Assembly: GCA_023701125.1 (NCBI GenBank) | Contig: JAMPXO010000020.1 | Location: 1 to 56,244, forward strand | DNA length: 56,244 nt | Reading direction: 5' to 3' | Source: Vicinamibacteria bacterium | GTDB lineage: Bacteria; Acidobacteriota; Vicinamibacteria; Fen-336 | Part shown: positions 33,339 through 40,599 of the stretch, in pieces | How positions within the stretch are numbered: the first letter of the stretch is position 1 | Layout of the letters: each line of letters begins with the position of its first letter | Program-made: the position numbers and the translations under genes | Notes under the pieces: generated by a model | What the model was told of the DNA's origin: nothing | What the model saw: the letters and a program-made list of their open reading frames with translations, nothing else | Databases searched by the model: none

Positions 33339-35054
33339 CTGCCCACACGGCGCTTCGAACGACTCGAACCACTCGTCGCGCCGGCGACCGTGGCCGTCGC
33401 CTGCACCGCGTTCGTGGTGTTCGCCGCGTTCGCCCTGCGGCTCCTCGCCTATCCCCACGACTGGAGCCCCGACGAAGGGCTGGCTTTCGAGCAGGCGGTG
33501 CGCCTGGGCACGGACCCGGCGTCTCTCTATGCCCGCAGCTTCGTTCCGTACCCGGCCGTGTACGGCCTGGGCCTGCCGCTGCTGCTGGCCCCGCTGCTCT
33601 GGATCGGCGCCGACCCGCTGCTGACCGGCCGCCTGCTGGCGATCGGCTGGACCGTGGCGTTCGCGGGCGGCGTCTACACCCTCGTGCGGCGCGGCGGCGG
33701 GCGGCCGCTGGCGCTCGCGATCAGCGCGCTGGCGCTGCTGCCGCTCACGCTCAGCTTCTGGCACCTGGTGGTGCGCCCCGACGGGCTGATGCACGCGCTG
33801 TGGCTGCTCGCCGCGCTGCCGCTGCTCCCGCAGCGGCTCGAGCGGGGCGCGGACCGGCTCGACGCACGGCGCATCACGCTCGGCTGCGCGTTGCTGTTCG
33901 CGGCCACGCTGGCCAAGCCCACCGCGGTCCTGCACGGGGCACCCCTGGTGCTCGGCTGGCTGCTCGTCGACGTGCGTGGCTTCGTCCGCCTGGTGCTGGC
34001 GCTGTTCGCGGTGGGCGTCGCCTGGCTCGGCCTGATGCAGGGGCTGACGGATGGCGGGTACCTGTGGGTCACGCTGTCGTGGAGCGTCCACCACTTCGTG
34101 CCCGGGCAGACCGCCGGCATCCTGCGCGCGTTCGCCTCCCACACGTGGCCGGCGTGGCTGCTGGTCGGCGCCGGCGTCGCGAGCCGCTGGCGTAGCGGCG
34201 GCCAGCCGTGGACCGAGAGCGCATGGCTGCTGCTCGCCGGCGGTCTGGCGGCGATCCCGATCCTCGGCAAGGGCGGCGCCACCGCCCACTACCTGCTGCC
34301 GCTGCTGACCGCGCTGCCGCTGCTCGCCGGCCGCCTGTTCGGCGATCACGAAGCCGACGGGGGTTCGGGGGCGGAGGAGCGTCCGTTGGCGACGGAGCCC
34401 CCGAGGGCCCGAGCGCCAGGCTCTGCCTGGCGCGAGCCGCCCGACGGGGGTTCGGGGGCGGAGGAGCGTCCGTTGGCGACGGAGCCCCCGAGGGCCCGAG
34501 CGCCAGGCTCTGCCTGGCGCGAGCCGCCCGTCCGGAGCCGGCTGGGGGGCGCCCTGGCGGCACTCGCCATCCTGATCTCGCTGGCGCTCCATCCCGGCAA
34601 CTACCCCACGCGGCGCGACGAAGCCACGGCTCGCACCTTCTACGACTACGTGCTCGCCCACTCGCGCGACGCCGGCCGGCCGCTGCTGGCGATCACCCCC
34701 GACTGGCCGTACTTCCTGGCCGGCCAGGCGGCGGTCACCCAGGGCGCGGCGTTCCCGTATCTGGCCGAGGCCAACCTGCCGGGGATGGACGGCGTCCTGC
34801 GCGACGTGCAGGCGGGCCGCTACGGGGCGATCGTGACGGTGCCCGATTTCTGGCCCTGGCAGGAGCGCTGGCGGGCGGCGCTGCGCGAGCGTTACACGAT
34901 GGTCGGCGCGTGCCGGCTGGGCTACTACTACGGCGACTTCTACCTCTACCTGATCTTCGTGCCGCAGGGCGACGACACCGGCTTCGCGCCGCCGCCGGGC
35001 ACGTCGTGTGCGAGCGACTACCGCGCCCTCGCGGCCGGCCAGCCGATGCGTTGA
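33339..35054 (+). CDS. Multi-pass membrane glycosyltransferase-like protein (GT39/PMT type), probable CTG start
   Basis: 571 residues if started at CTG 33339, which has a perfect GGAGGAG six bases upstream. The next start, GTG 33390, has none and begins within the first helix. Nine or more TM helices; the first loop has DWSPDEGLAFEQA, the acidic motif of dolichyl-P-mannose mannosyltransferase-like enzymes, which use polyprenyl-phosphate sugars at the periplasmic face. Two tandem identical 29-residue inserts (340-397) sit in a loop between TM segments. The C-terminal 160 residues are soluble (ITPDWPYFLAG). The acceptor is unknown. It reads divergently from chrA. Confidence 0.72.
   Translation: MPTRRFERLEPLVAPATVAVACTAFVVFAAFALRLLAYPHDWSPDEGLAFEQAVRLGTDPASLYARSFVPYPAVYGLGLPLLLAPLLWIGADPLLTGRLLAIGWTVAFAGGVYTLVRRGGGRPLALAISALALLPLTLSFWHLVVRPDGLMHALWLLAALPLLPQRLERGADRLDARRITLGCALLFAATLAKPTAVLHGAPLVLGWLLVDVRGFVRLVLALFAVGVAWLGLMQGLTDGGYLWVTLSWSVHHFVPGQTAGILRAFASHTWPAWLLVGAGVASRWRSGGQPWTESAWLLLAGGLAAIPILGKGGATAHYLLPLLTALPLLAGRLFGDHEADGGSGAEERPLATEPPRARAPGSAWREPPDGGSGAEERPLATEPPRARAPGSAWREPPVRSRLGGALAALAILISLALHPGNYPTRRDEATARTFYDYVLAHSRDAGRPLLAITPDWPYFLAGQAAVTQGAAFPYLAEANLPGMDGVLRDVQAGRYGAIVTVPDFWPWQERWRAALRERYTMVGACRLGYYYGDFYLYLIFVPQGDDTGFAPPPGTSCASDYRALAAGQPMR
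34354..34530. repeat. 87-bp perfect tandem duplication inside a coding sequence
   Basis: Bases 34354-34440 are repeated exactly at 34441-34527, and CCG continues to 34530. The unit is 29 codons, so the frame is kept. Each unit contains a perfect 9-bp hairpin (GCGCCAGGC at 34413 against 34425-34433, loop TCT) and an outer 8-bp stem TCGGGGGC/GCCCCCGA (34365-34372/34397-34404). The encoded peptide is Pro/Arg/Ala/Gly-rich and unlike its hydrophobic surroundings, as if a palindromic element had inserted and then duplicated. Confidence 0.95.
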
Positions 35055-35102
35055 AGGCCGAAAGCTAGAATCGCGGCTCTTTCGGGCGCTTGGGGGGAAC
35101 GA

Positions 35103-35792
35103 GTGGTGGCGTTGCGGGCGGCGATCTTCGACTTCGACGGCGTGCTGGTGGACAGCGAGCCGATGCACTTCGCGACCCTGCGCGAGACGCTCGCTGCCGA
35201 AGGCGTGACCATCACCCAGGAGGAGTACGAGCGCGTCTACCTCGCCTACGACGACCGCGGCGCGATCCGGCTCGCGTTCGAGAGCCACGGCGTGAGCTTC
35301 GACCGGGCGCGGATCGAGGCCGCGGCGGTCCGCAAGGCGGAGATCTTCCAGCAACGGCTGCCCGGGATCCGCTTCTTCCCCGGCGCCCGCGAGCTCGTGC
35401 GCCGGCTGGCGGAGGCGGTGCCGGTCGGGATCGCCTCCGGCGCTCTGCGCGGCGAGATCGAGGCAATCCTCGAGGCCGCGAAGCTGCGCGACGCCTTCAC
35501 GGTGGTCGTCGGCGCCGACGACTGCGAGCGCACCAAGCCCGACCCCGAGCCGTTCGTTGCCGCCCGCGACCGGCTCGCCACGGCGAGAGCCCTCGCCGCG
35601 CTGTCGTCGCGCGAGTGCGTCGCGTTCGAGGACTCCGTGCCCGGGGTGGCCGCTGCCCGCGCCGCCGGCATGGTCGTGGTCGCGGTCACCAACTCCTATC
35701 CCGCGTCGAAGCTGACGCTCGCCCGGCGCGTCGTGGACTCGCTCGAGCAGGTCACGCTCGACCTTCTCCACGCCCTCGTCGCGGAGGCCTGA
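35103..35792 (+). CDS. HAD-superfamily hydrolase (beta-phosphoglucomutase/phosphatase-like)
   Basis: 229 residues. Motif I is DFDGVLVDSE (nucleophile D10, D12), motif II IASGA, motif III K in RTKPDPEPF, and motif IV FEDSVPGVAAA. An alpha-helical C1 cap lies between motifs I and II. It acts on a small phosphorylated compound, sugar phosphate or phosphoglycolate type, in the cytosol. GTG GTG start after GGGGGGAAC; TAGAAT at 35066-35071 may be its -10 box. The next gene starts 2 bp after its stop. Confidence 0.9.
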   Translation: MVALRAAIFDFDGVLVDSEPMHFATLRETLAAEGVTITQEEYERVYLAYDDRGAIRLAFESHGVSFDRARIEAAAVRKAEIFQQRLPGIRFFPGARELVRRLAEAVPVGIASGALRGEIEAILEAAKLRDAFTVVVGADDCERTKPDPEPFVAARDRLATARALAALSSRECVAFEDSVPGVAAARAAGMVVVAVTNSYPASKLTLARRVVDSLEQVTLDLLHALVAEA

Positions 35793-35794
35793 CC

Positions 35795-36631
35795 ATGACG
35801 TCGCGCTACCTCGATCCGGAAGACGTCAAGCGCCAGGCCGAGCACCGCTACGACTTCACGACCCGCGGCCTGGCCGGCCGGGTCGTGCTGGTGCCCGGCG
35901 GCTTCGGCGGCCTCGGCGCCGCCATCACCGCGCTGCTGCTGCGGGAAGGGGCGATGCCCGTCGTCGGCTACCGCAACCGCCGCGGCCACGCGCTGGCGAT
36001 GCAGCAGAAGCTGCAGGACCTCTACGGCGGGCCGATCACGCTGGCGGAGGGCGACGTCGCGACACCCGAGGGCCGCCAGGGACTGCTCGACGCGGCGCTC
36101 TCGGTGAAGGGCGAGATCTACGGCCTGGTGGCGCTGACCGGCGACCCCGCCCGGGTCAAGCCGGAAGATCTCGATCACGCCGCGCTGTCCGCCTCGTTCG
36201 ACCTCAACTACGCGGTCCCCGTCCTGCTCGCGCGCGCCTGCGCCGAGGCGATGAAGGCGAAGAACACCCGCGGCGCGATCGTGCTGTGCTCGTCGATGCA
36301 GGGCGTGCACCCGTTCGAGGGCAGCCTGGCCTACGCGGGCCCCAAGGCCGCACTCGTGCACGCGGCGCGCATCCTGGCCAAGGAGCTGGGTGGCGCGACC
36401 GACATCCGCGTCAACGTGATCGCCCCCGGCGCCACCAGCGCGGGCATGGCGCGGGCCTCGATCGAGAGCGGCAAGTACGACCGCTTCGTCGAGAAGGGCG
36501 TCGTGCCCCGCTTCGGCCGCCCCGAGGACGTCGCCCGCGTCGTCCGCCTGCTGCTCGAGCCGGACAGCTACGTCACGGGCCAGGTGATCACGATCGACGG
36601 CGGGATGACGCTGCGCCGCGACCTGGCCTGA
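35795..36631 (+). CDS. Short-chain dehydrogenase/reductase
   Basis: 278 residues, classical SDR: cofactor motif PGGFGGLG (34-41), LCSSMQG, catalytic YAGPK (Y-x3-K), and C-terminal PEDVARVVRLLLEPDSYVTGQVITIDGGM. The conserved NAG after strand 4 reads LTGD, a change seen in some FabG-like reductases. A 28-residue N-terminal extension with EDVKRQAEHRYDF precedes the Rossmann fold. It reduces or oxidises an unknown keto/hydroxy substrate with NAD(P). In operon with the HAD gene. Confidence 0.9.
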   Translation: MTSRYLDPEDVKRQAEHRYDFTTRGLAGRVVLVPGGFGGLGAAITALLLREGAMPVVGYRNRRGHALAMQQKLQDLYGGPITLAEGDVATPEGRQGLLDAALSVKGEIYGLVALTGDPARVKPEDLDHAALSASFDLNYAVPVLLARACAEAMKAKNTRGAIVLCSSMQGVHPFEGSLAYAGPKAALVHAARILAKELGGATDIRVNVIAPGATSAGMARASIESGKYDRFVEKGVVPRFGRPEDVARVVRLLLEPDSYVTGQVITIDGGMTLRRDLA

Positions 36632-36636
36632 CCGGC

Positions 36637-37194
36637 TCAGCGCGCGGGCTCGCCCCACTCGGCGCGCCACTCGCAGCGGGAGTCGCCACGGCTCGTGCAC
36701 GCCACCTCGCGCAGGCGCACGCGCCCGGCCATCTGCGCCTCGAGCGCGGCGTGGATGCGAACGCAGAGGCAGCGGCGCACGACGAAATCGTGGAGACGCA
36801 CGCTGGCGCCGCGCTCGTCGCGCGCCGTGACCTCGAGCCGCCCGACGTCGTAGTAGGAGCGCCAGGCGATCGGCGCCATGCGGGCCGCGATTTCGATCGT
36901 CTGCAGCATCCACGCGACGGCACGGCCGCGCAGGTCGTGGGCGCCGCCGAAGCGGCCCATGCGGCGGAAGAAGTCCTCGTCGCCCGCGGCCAGCAGCGCC
37001 TGGGCCGCCTCCATGTAGGCGGCCATCGCCGCCAGCGGGCGCCACGCACTTTCCGTCGGCGGGTTCAGGAACGGCCCGGCCTGGTCCGCCGCCAGCGTCC
37101 GCACCACGGCTTCGTGCGACGCGGGCCCGTAGTCCTGGCGGACGAAGGCGATCGCATTGAGGAACAGCCCGCCACGGGCGTTGCCGGCGCTCAC
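36637..37194 (-). CDS. Putative small-ligand sensor of heme-NO-binding/V4R-like fold
   Basis: 185 residues from GTG 37194, which overlaps the stop of the upstream membrane gene (GTGA). Features: GGLFLNAIAFVRQDYGPASHEAVVRTL, a mid-protein FFRRMGRFGGAHDLRG, then a C-terminal region of beta strands ending CTSRGDSRCEWRAEW. The G...CxW ending resembles V4R and myxobacterial TIGR02265-like proteins, which share the heme-NO-binding fold. No heme-ligand histidine can be assigned. Fold call is tentative, function unknown. Confidence 0.5.
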   Translation of the reverse strand: MSAGNARGGLFLNAIAFVRQDYGPASHEAVVRTLAADQAGPFLNPPTESAWRPLAAMAAYMEAAQALLAAGDEDFFRRMGRFGGAHDLRGRAVAWMLQTIEIAARMAPIAWRSYYDVGRLEVTARDERGASVRLHDFVVRRCLCVRIHAALEAQMAGRVRLREVACTSRGDSRCEWRAEWGEPAR

Positions 37195-39365
37195 TCCGGC
37201 CTCGCTCGCCCCCAGTCGCCCGGCGCGCCGTCGGCCAGCGACTCGACGTCGAGCCGCTGGCGTCGCGCCGCGCGCCACTCCGCGCGCAGCCGGGCCGCGT
37301 GGAACGCGGCGCGCTCGGGGGCCGCGCGGGCCGCCGCCGCGTAGAGCGTCACGGCCTGCGCCCAGCGGCCCGCGCGGGTGGCGGCCAGGGCCTCGCTCGC
37401 GCGGTCATCGCCGGCCTCCGCGATCGGCGCAGCCGCGGCGAGCACGAACACCTCGCGCAGATCGAGGGCCGGCCCGGCCGATTGCGCGACCCACTGGATC
37501 TCCGCCGCGTCGCGCCCGCCCAGCGCCACCACGATCACGCCCTGGCGGCCCGCCCGCGGCGCGCCGTTCCAGTAACGCAGCCCGAAGCGGCCGGGGCCCT
37601 GGGCGACGATCGCGCCAGTGAGCGGTTCCGGTGCCGGGTGGACGGACGCGCTCCAGGCGACCGACTCGACGGGCGCGTCGAGCCCGACCACGAGCACCAG
37701 CGCCTCCACCGGCAAGGGCGACGCGAGCCGGACACGCAGGCCGACGCCGCGCGCGAGGCCCGTGGGCGACGTCCAGCCCGTGGCCACGTCGCGATCGACG
37801 GCGGCGAGGAGCGGCGCGCCGCCCGCCAGCGATTCCACCGTCAACTGCGCGGCGGGCACGGAGCGTCGCTCGTCCCACGGGCCGGCGAAGTCGTGGAAGG
37901 CGATCAACTCACCGGCCGCGCTCTCTCGCGCGCGGATGCCGAGGCCCGCGAGCAGGCCGCGGAAGCCGGCCGCGCGCGGCATCCCGCGCGAGAGGTGCGG
38001 GTGCAGCACCCAGGCGCCGCGCGGATCGAGGTCCACCTCGTCGCGGAAGCGCATCGGGTCGTCGGGGATGCGCTCGTTCCAGGCCTGGCTCACGCGCAGG
38101 TCCCAGCCGCCCTCGAGCCCGAGCCGGCCCGCGAACTGCAAGCTTGCGTACGCACTCGCGACACCCGCCCCGCGCAGCGCGTCGACCGCGGGCTGCACCG
38201 GCGGCACCTGCCACACCCGCGCGGCGTGGGCGGGGTCACTCCACACCTGCGCCACGCGCCACTGCCCCAGGGCCCAGGGCGCGACCAGCGCCAGCCCGAC
38301 GGCCGCGGCCCCGGCGCCGCGCCACGAGCGCCAGCCCGCCGCCGCGAGGCGCGCCAGCCCGCACCCGGCGAGCGCATAACCGGGCACGAGCAGGCCGTAG
38401 AGGTAGCGCACCTCGTCCGGCCCGGTGCGCCGCGAGTACGCGAAGGCCCCGGCCAGGGCCAGCCCGGGCAGCACCAGCGGCAGCGCGCGGCGGCGCGTCG
38501 CGCCCGCGAGCAGGGCCACGATCAGGCCAGCGCCCAGCGCCAGCCGCGCCGCCGTCGGCAGCGCTTCGCGCTCGGGGCCGTCGACCACCAGCGCCAGTTC
38601 GAGGCCCGCCAGGCCGGCCGCGGCGTGGCCGAGGTCGCGCACGCCGTCGGCCCACAGCCACTGCGGGCGGGTGTCGGTGACGGTGCTGGCGGCCGACGCC
38701 CCGACGGCGCGGGCGACGAACAGCGGCGACAGGCCGAGCAGCCCGCCCAGCGCAAACGCCAGGGCGACCCGGGGTCGCGGCCGCAGGCCGAGCAGCGCCA
38801 GTCCCGAGGCGGCGCCGACCAGTTGCGGCACGGCCAGCGCCGAGTCCCACACCGCGAGGCCCGCGATCAGCCCCGCCCCGACGTCCAGCGCCCAGGATCC
38901 CGCCGGCCGCTCGTGCGTCCGGTAGCCGTGGAGCACGACCAGCCCCACGAGCACCGGGACCAGGAAATTGGGCGTCGGTCCGGTCGCCGCCATCAGCGCC
39001 GCGTAGGGCGTGCCGACCGCCGCCAGCGCGGCCGCGGCCCACGCCGCGGCTTCGCCGGAGACGCGCCTCGCCAGCGCGAAGGCGAGCGCGCAGAGCGCCG
39101 CCGCGCACAGCGCCTCGTAGAGACGGAATGCGACATGGTGGTGCAGCACGGCCAGCAGCGGGGCCAGCAGGAACGCGTCGAGCGTGCCGTTGTAGGGCTG
39201 GTTCCAGAGGATGGTCGCCCACTCGCCCGCGAGCAGGTGGCGTCCGATCAGCAGCGGAATGGCGTCGTCGTTCGACACCGGCAGCGCGAAGGTGGCGTGG
39301 TGGAGCGGCCCGCGGGCGAGCGCGGACAGCGCCAGCAGCGCGGCAAAAGCCCACAGGCGGCGCAT
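37191..39365 (-). CDS. Large membrane protein, GT39-like with C-terminal soluble domain
   Basis: 724 residues. About 11 TM helices in residues 1-410; the first periplasmic loop has SNDDAIPLLIGRHLLAGEW, where the paired acids correspond to the catalytic loop of PMT-like enzymes. Residues about 480-660 form a beta-rich domain (LASPLPVEALVLVVGLDAPVESV) resembling a galactose-binding/F5-8C sandwich, and the last 70 are TPR-like helices. It probably glycosylates an envelope substrate from a polyprenyl donor. It overlaps the sensor-like gene by 4 nt and diverges from the DsbA-like gene. Confidence 0.6.
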   Translation of the reverse strand: MRRLWAFAALLALSALARGPLHHATFALPVSNDDAIPLLIGRHLLAGEWATILWNQPYNGTLDAFLLAPLLAVLHHHVAFRLYEALCAAALCALAFALARRVSGEAAAWAAAALAAVGTPYAALMAATGPTPNFLVPVLVGLVVLHGYRTHERPAGSWALDVGAGLIAGLAVWDSALAVPQLVGAASGLALLGLRPRPRVALAFALGGLLGLSPLFVARAVGASAASTVTDTRPQWLWADGVRDLGHAAAGLAGLELALVVDGPEREALPTAARLALGAGLIVALLAGATRRRALPLVLPGLALAGAFAYSRRTGPDEVRYLYGLLVPGYALAGCGLARLAAAGWRSWRGAGAAAVGLALVAPWALGQWRVAQVWSDPAHAARVWQVPPVQPAVDALRGAGVASAYASLQFAGRLGLEGGWDLRVSQAWNERIPDDPMRFRDEVDLDPRGAWVLHPHLSRGMPRAAGFRGLLAGLGIRARESAAGELIAFHDFAGPWDERRSVPAAQLTVESLAGGAPLLAAVDRDVATGWTSPTGLARGVGLRVRLASPLPVEALVLVVGLDAPVESVAWSASVHPAPEPLTGAIVAQGPGRFGLRYWNGAPRAGRQGVIVVALGGRDAAEIQWVAQSAGPALDLREVFVLAAAAPIAEAGDDRASEALAATRAGRWAQAVTLYAAAARAAPERAAFHAARLRAEWRAARRQRLDVESLADGAPGDWGRARPE

Positions 39366-39400
39366 GGCGCCCCGGAGTGTGCCACGGCCGCGGGATCGTG

Positions 39401-39406
39401 TACGCT
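39401..39406 (+). promoter_or_regulatory. -10-like TACGCT, 8 nt before ATG
   Basis: TACGCT-N8-ATG (39415) in the 49-bp divergent gap. CGGAAGAT in between gives at best a weak ribosome-binding site, so a leaderless or near-leaderless transcript is likely. Confidence 0.35.
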
Positions 39407-39414
39407 CGGAAGAT

Positions 39415-40470
39415 ATGCGACTGCACTCGTTCCGCTCGCGCTCCGGCGCGCTGCTGCTCCCGCTCGTCTTCTGCGCCACCGCCTGCTCGGCCGAACCGCA
39501 GGCCAAGGCCGCCCCCACGCCCGCCACCGGCAAGCCGGGCGCCGACTCCGTCGTGGCCGAGGGCCCGGGCTTCCGGGTCACGCTCGCCGACGTCGACAAG
39601 GAGATCCAGGGCCCGCTCGCCGAGCTGCGCGACAAGGAGTACGAGCTGCGCAAGATGGCGCTCGACAAGCTGACCCTCGACAAGCTGGTCGACGGCGAGG
39701 CGAAGGCGCGCGGCATCACCCGCGAGGCGCTGATCGCGGCCGAGGTCGAGGCCAGGGTGCCGCCGCCGGCCGCGGCGGAGATCGAGTCCCTGTACGAGCA
39801 GAACAAGGCCCGTCTCGGCAACCAGCCCAAGGCCGCCGTGGTGCCGCAGATCGAGCGCTACCTGCGCCAGAAGGGCGCCCAGGAGCGGATGGAGGCGTTC
39901 CGCGCCGAGCTGCTCAAGAAGCACGGGCTCAAGGTCACGCTCGAGCCGCCGCGGACGGCGATCCCGATCCCGGCGACCGCGCCGAGCCTCGGCCCGGCCG
40001 ACGCCAGGGTCACGATCGTCGAGTTCACCGACTACCAGTGCCCGTTCTGCAAGCGCGCGGAGCAGACGATCCAGCAGGTGCTCGGCGCCTACAAGGACAA
40101 GGTGCGGCTGGTCTCGCTCGACTACCCGCTCGACTTCCACACCCGCGCGCCGTACGCCTCCAAGTCCGCGCACTGCGCCGGCGAGCAGGGCAAGTTCTGG
40201 GAGCTGCACCGCAACCTGCTGCTCGAGGAGGGCGACTTCTCCGACGCCGACATCCGCCGCCGCGCGGTCGCGCTCGGCCTCGACATGGCGAAGTTCGACG
40301 CCTGCTACGCCTCGGACAAGTACGAGAAGCAGATCCAGGAGAGCCTGGCGAACGCCGCCTACTACGGCGTCAGCTCCACGCCGACGTTCTTCATCAACGG
40401 CCGCAAGATCGCCGGCGCGCTGCCGTTCTCGGCCTTCGCCCAGGTCATCGACGAGGAACTCGCGCGCTAA
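39415..40470 (+). CDS. DsbA-family thioredoxin-fold lipoprotein with SurA-like N-terminus
   Basis: 351 residues. Signal peptide with lipobox-like ATAC before CSAEP, so probably a lipoprotein. Residues about 45-180 are helical and resemble the SurA/PpiC chaperone arm (VTLADVDKEIQGPLAELRDKEYELRKMALDKL). From about 185 a DsbA-like thioredoxin fold has active site C209-PF-C212 and the cis-Pro loop STPTFFINGRKI. It should catalyse thiol-disulfide exchange in the periplasm, perhaps on client chains bound by the SurA-like part. It could serve the multiheme cytochrome pathway, which needs reduced CxxCH; inferred. Followed by a strong terminator. Confidence 0.85.
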   Translation: MRLHSFRSRSGALLLPLVFCATACSAEPQAKAAPTPATGKPGADSVVAEGPGFRVTLADVDKEIQGPLAELRDKEYELRKMALDKLTLDKLVDGEAKARGITREALIAAEVEARVPPPAAAEIESLYEQNKARLGNQPKAAVVPQIERYLRQKGAQERMEAFRAELLKKHGLKVTLEPPRTAIPIPATAPSLGPADARVTIVEFTDYQCPFCKRAEQTIQQVLGAYKDKVRLVSLDYPLDFHTRAPYASKSAHCAGEQGKFWELHRNLLLEEGDFSDADIRRRAVALGLDMAKFDACYASDKYEKQIQESLANAAYYGVSSTPTFFINGRKIAGALPFSAFAQVIDEELAR

Positions 40471-40488
40471 GCGAGACCGGGGGTGCGA

Positions 40489-40530
40489 CGGGCCCGCTCG
40501 CGAGATTTATTCGCGGGCGGGGCCGTTTTT
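40489..40530 (+). terminator. Rho-independent terminator after the DsbA-like gene
   Basis: CGGGCCCGCTCGCGA (about 40489-40503) pairs with TCGCGGGCGGGGCCG (40511-40525), 13 of 15 positions, closed by an AT-rich loop and followed by TTTTT at 40526-40530. The clearest intrinsic terminator in the window. Confidence 0.85.
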
Positions 40531-40599
40531 CTGTGGACAGGCGGGGCGCGGGCGATAGAATCCGCGCGCGCCGCGAGGCGCAGGAGGTGGTGAGGCGAA

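Noticed and set aside
31641-35771. Very long minus-strand open frame (over 1300 codons)
   Set aside because: It runs across at least five real genes in both directions and has low-complexity Arg/Gln/Ala composition.
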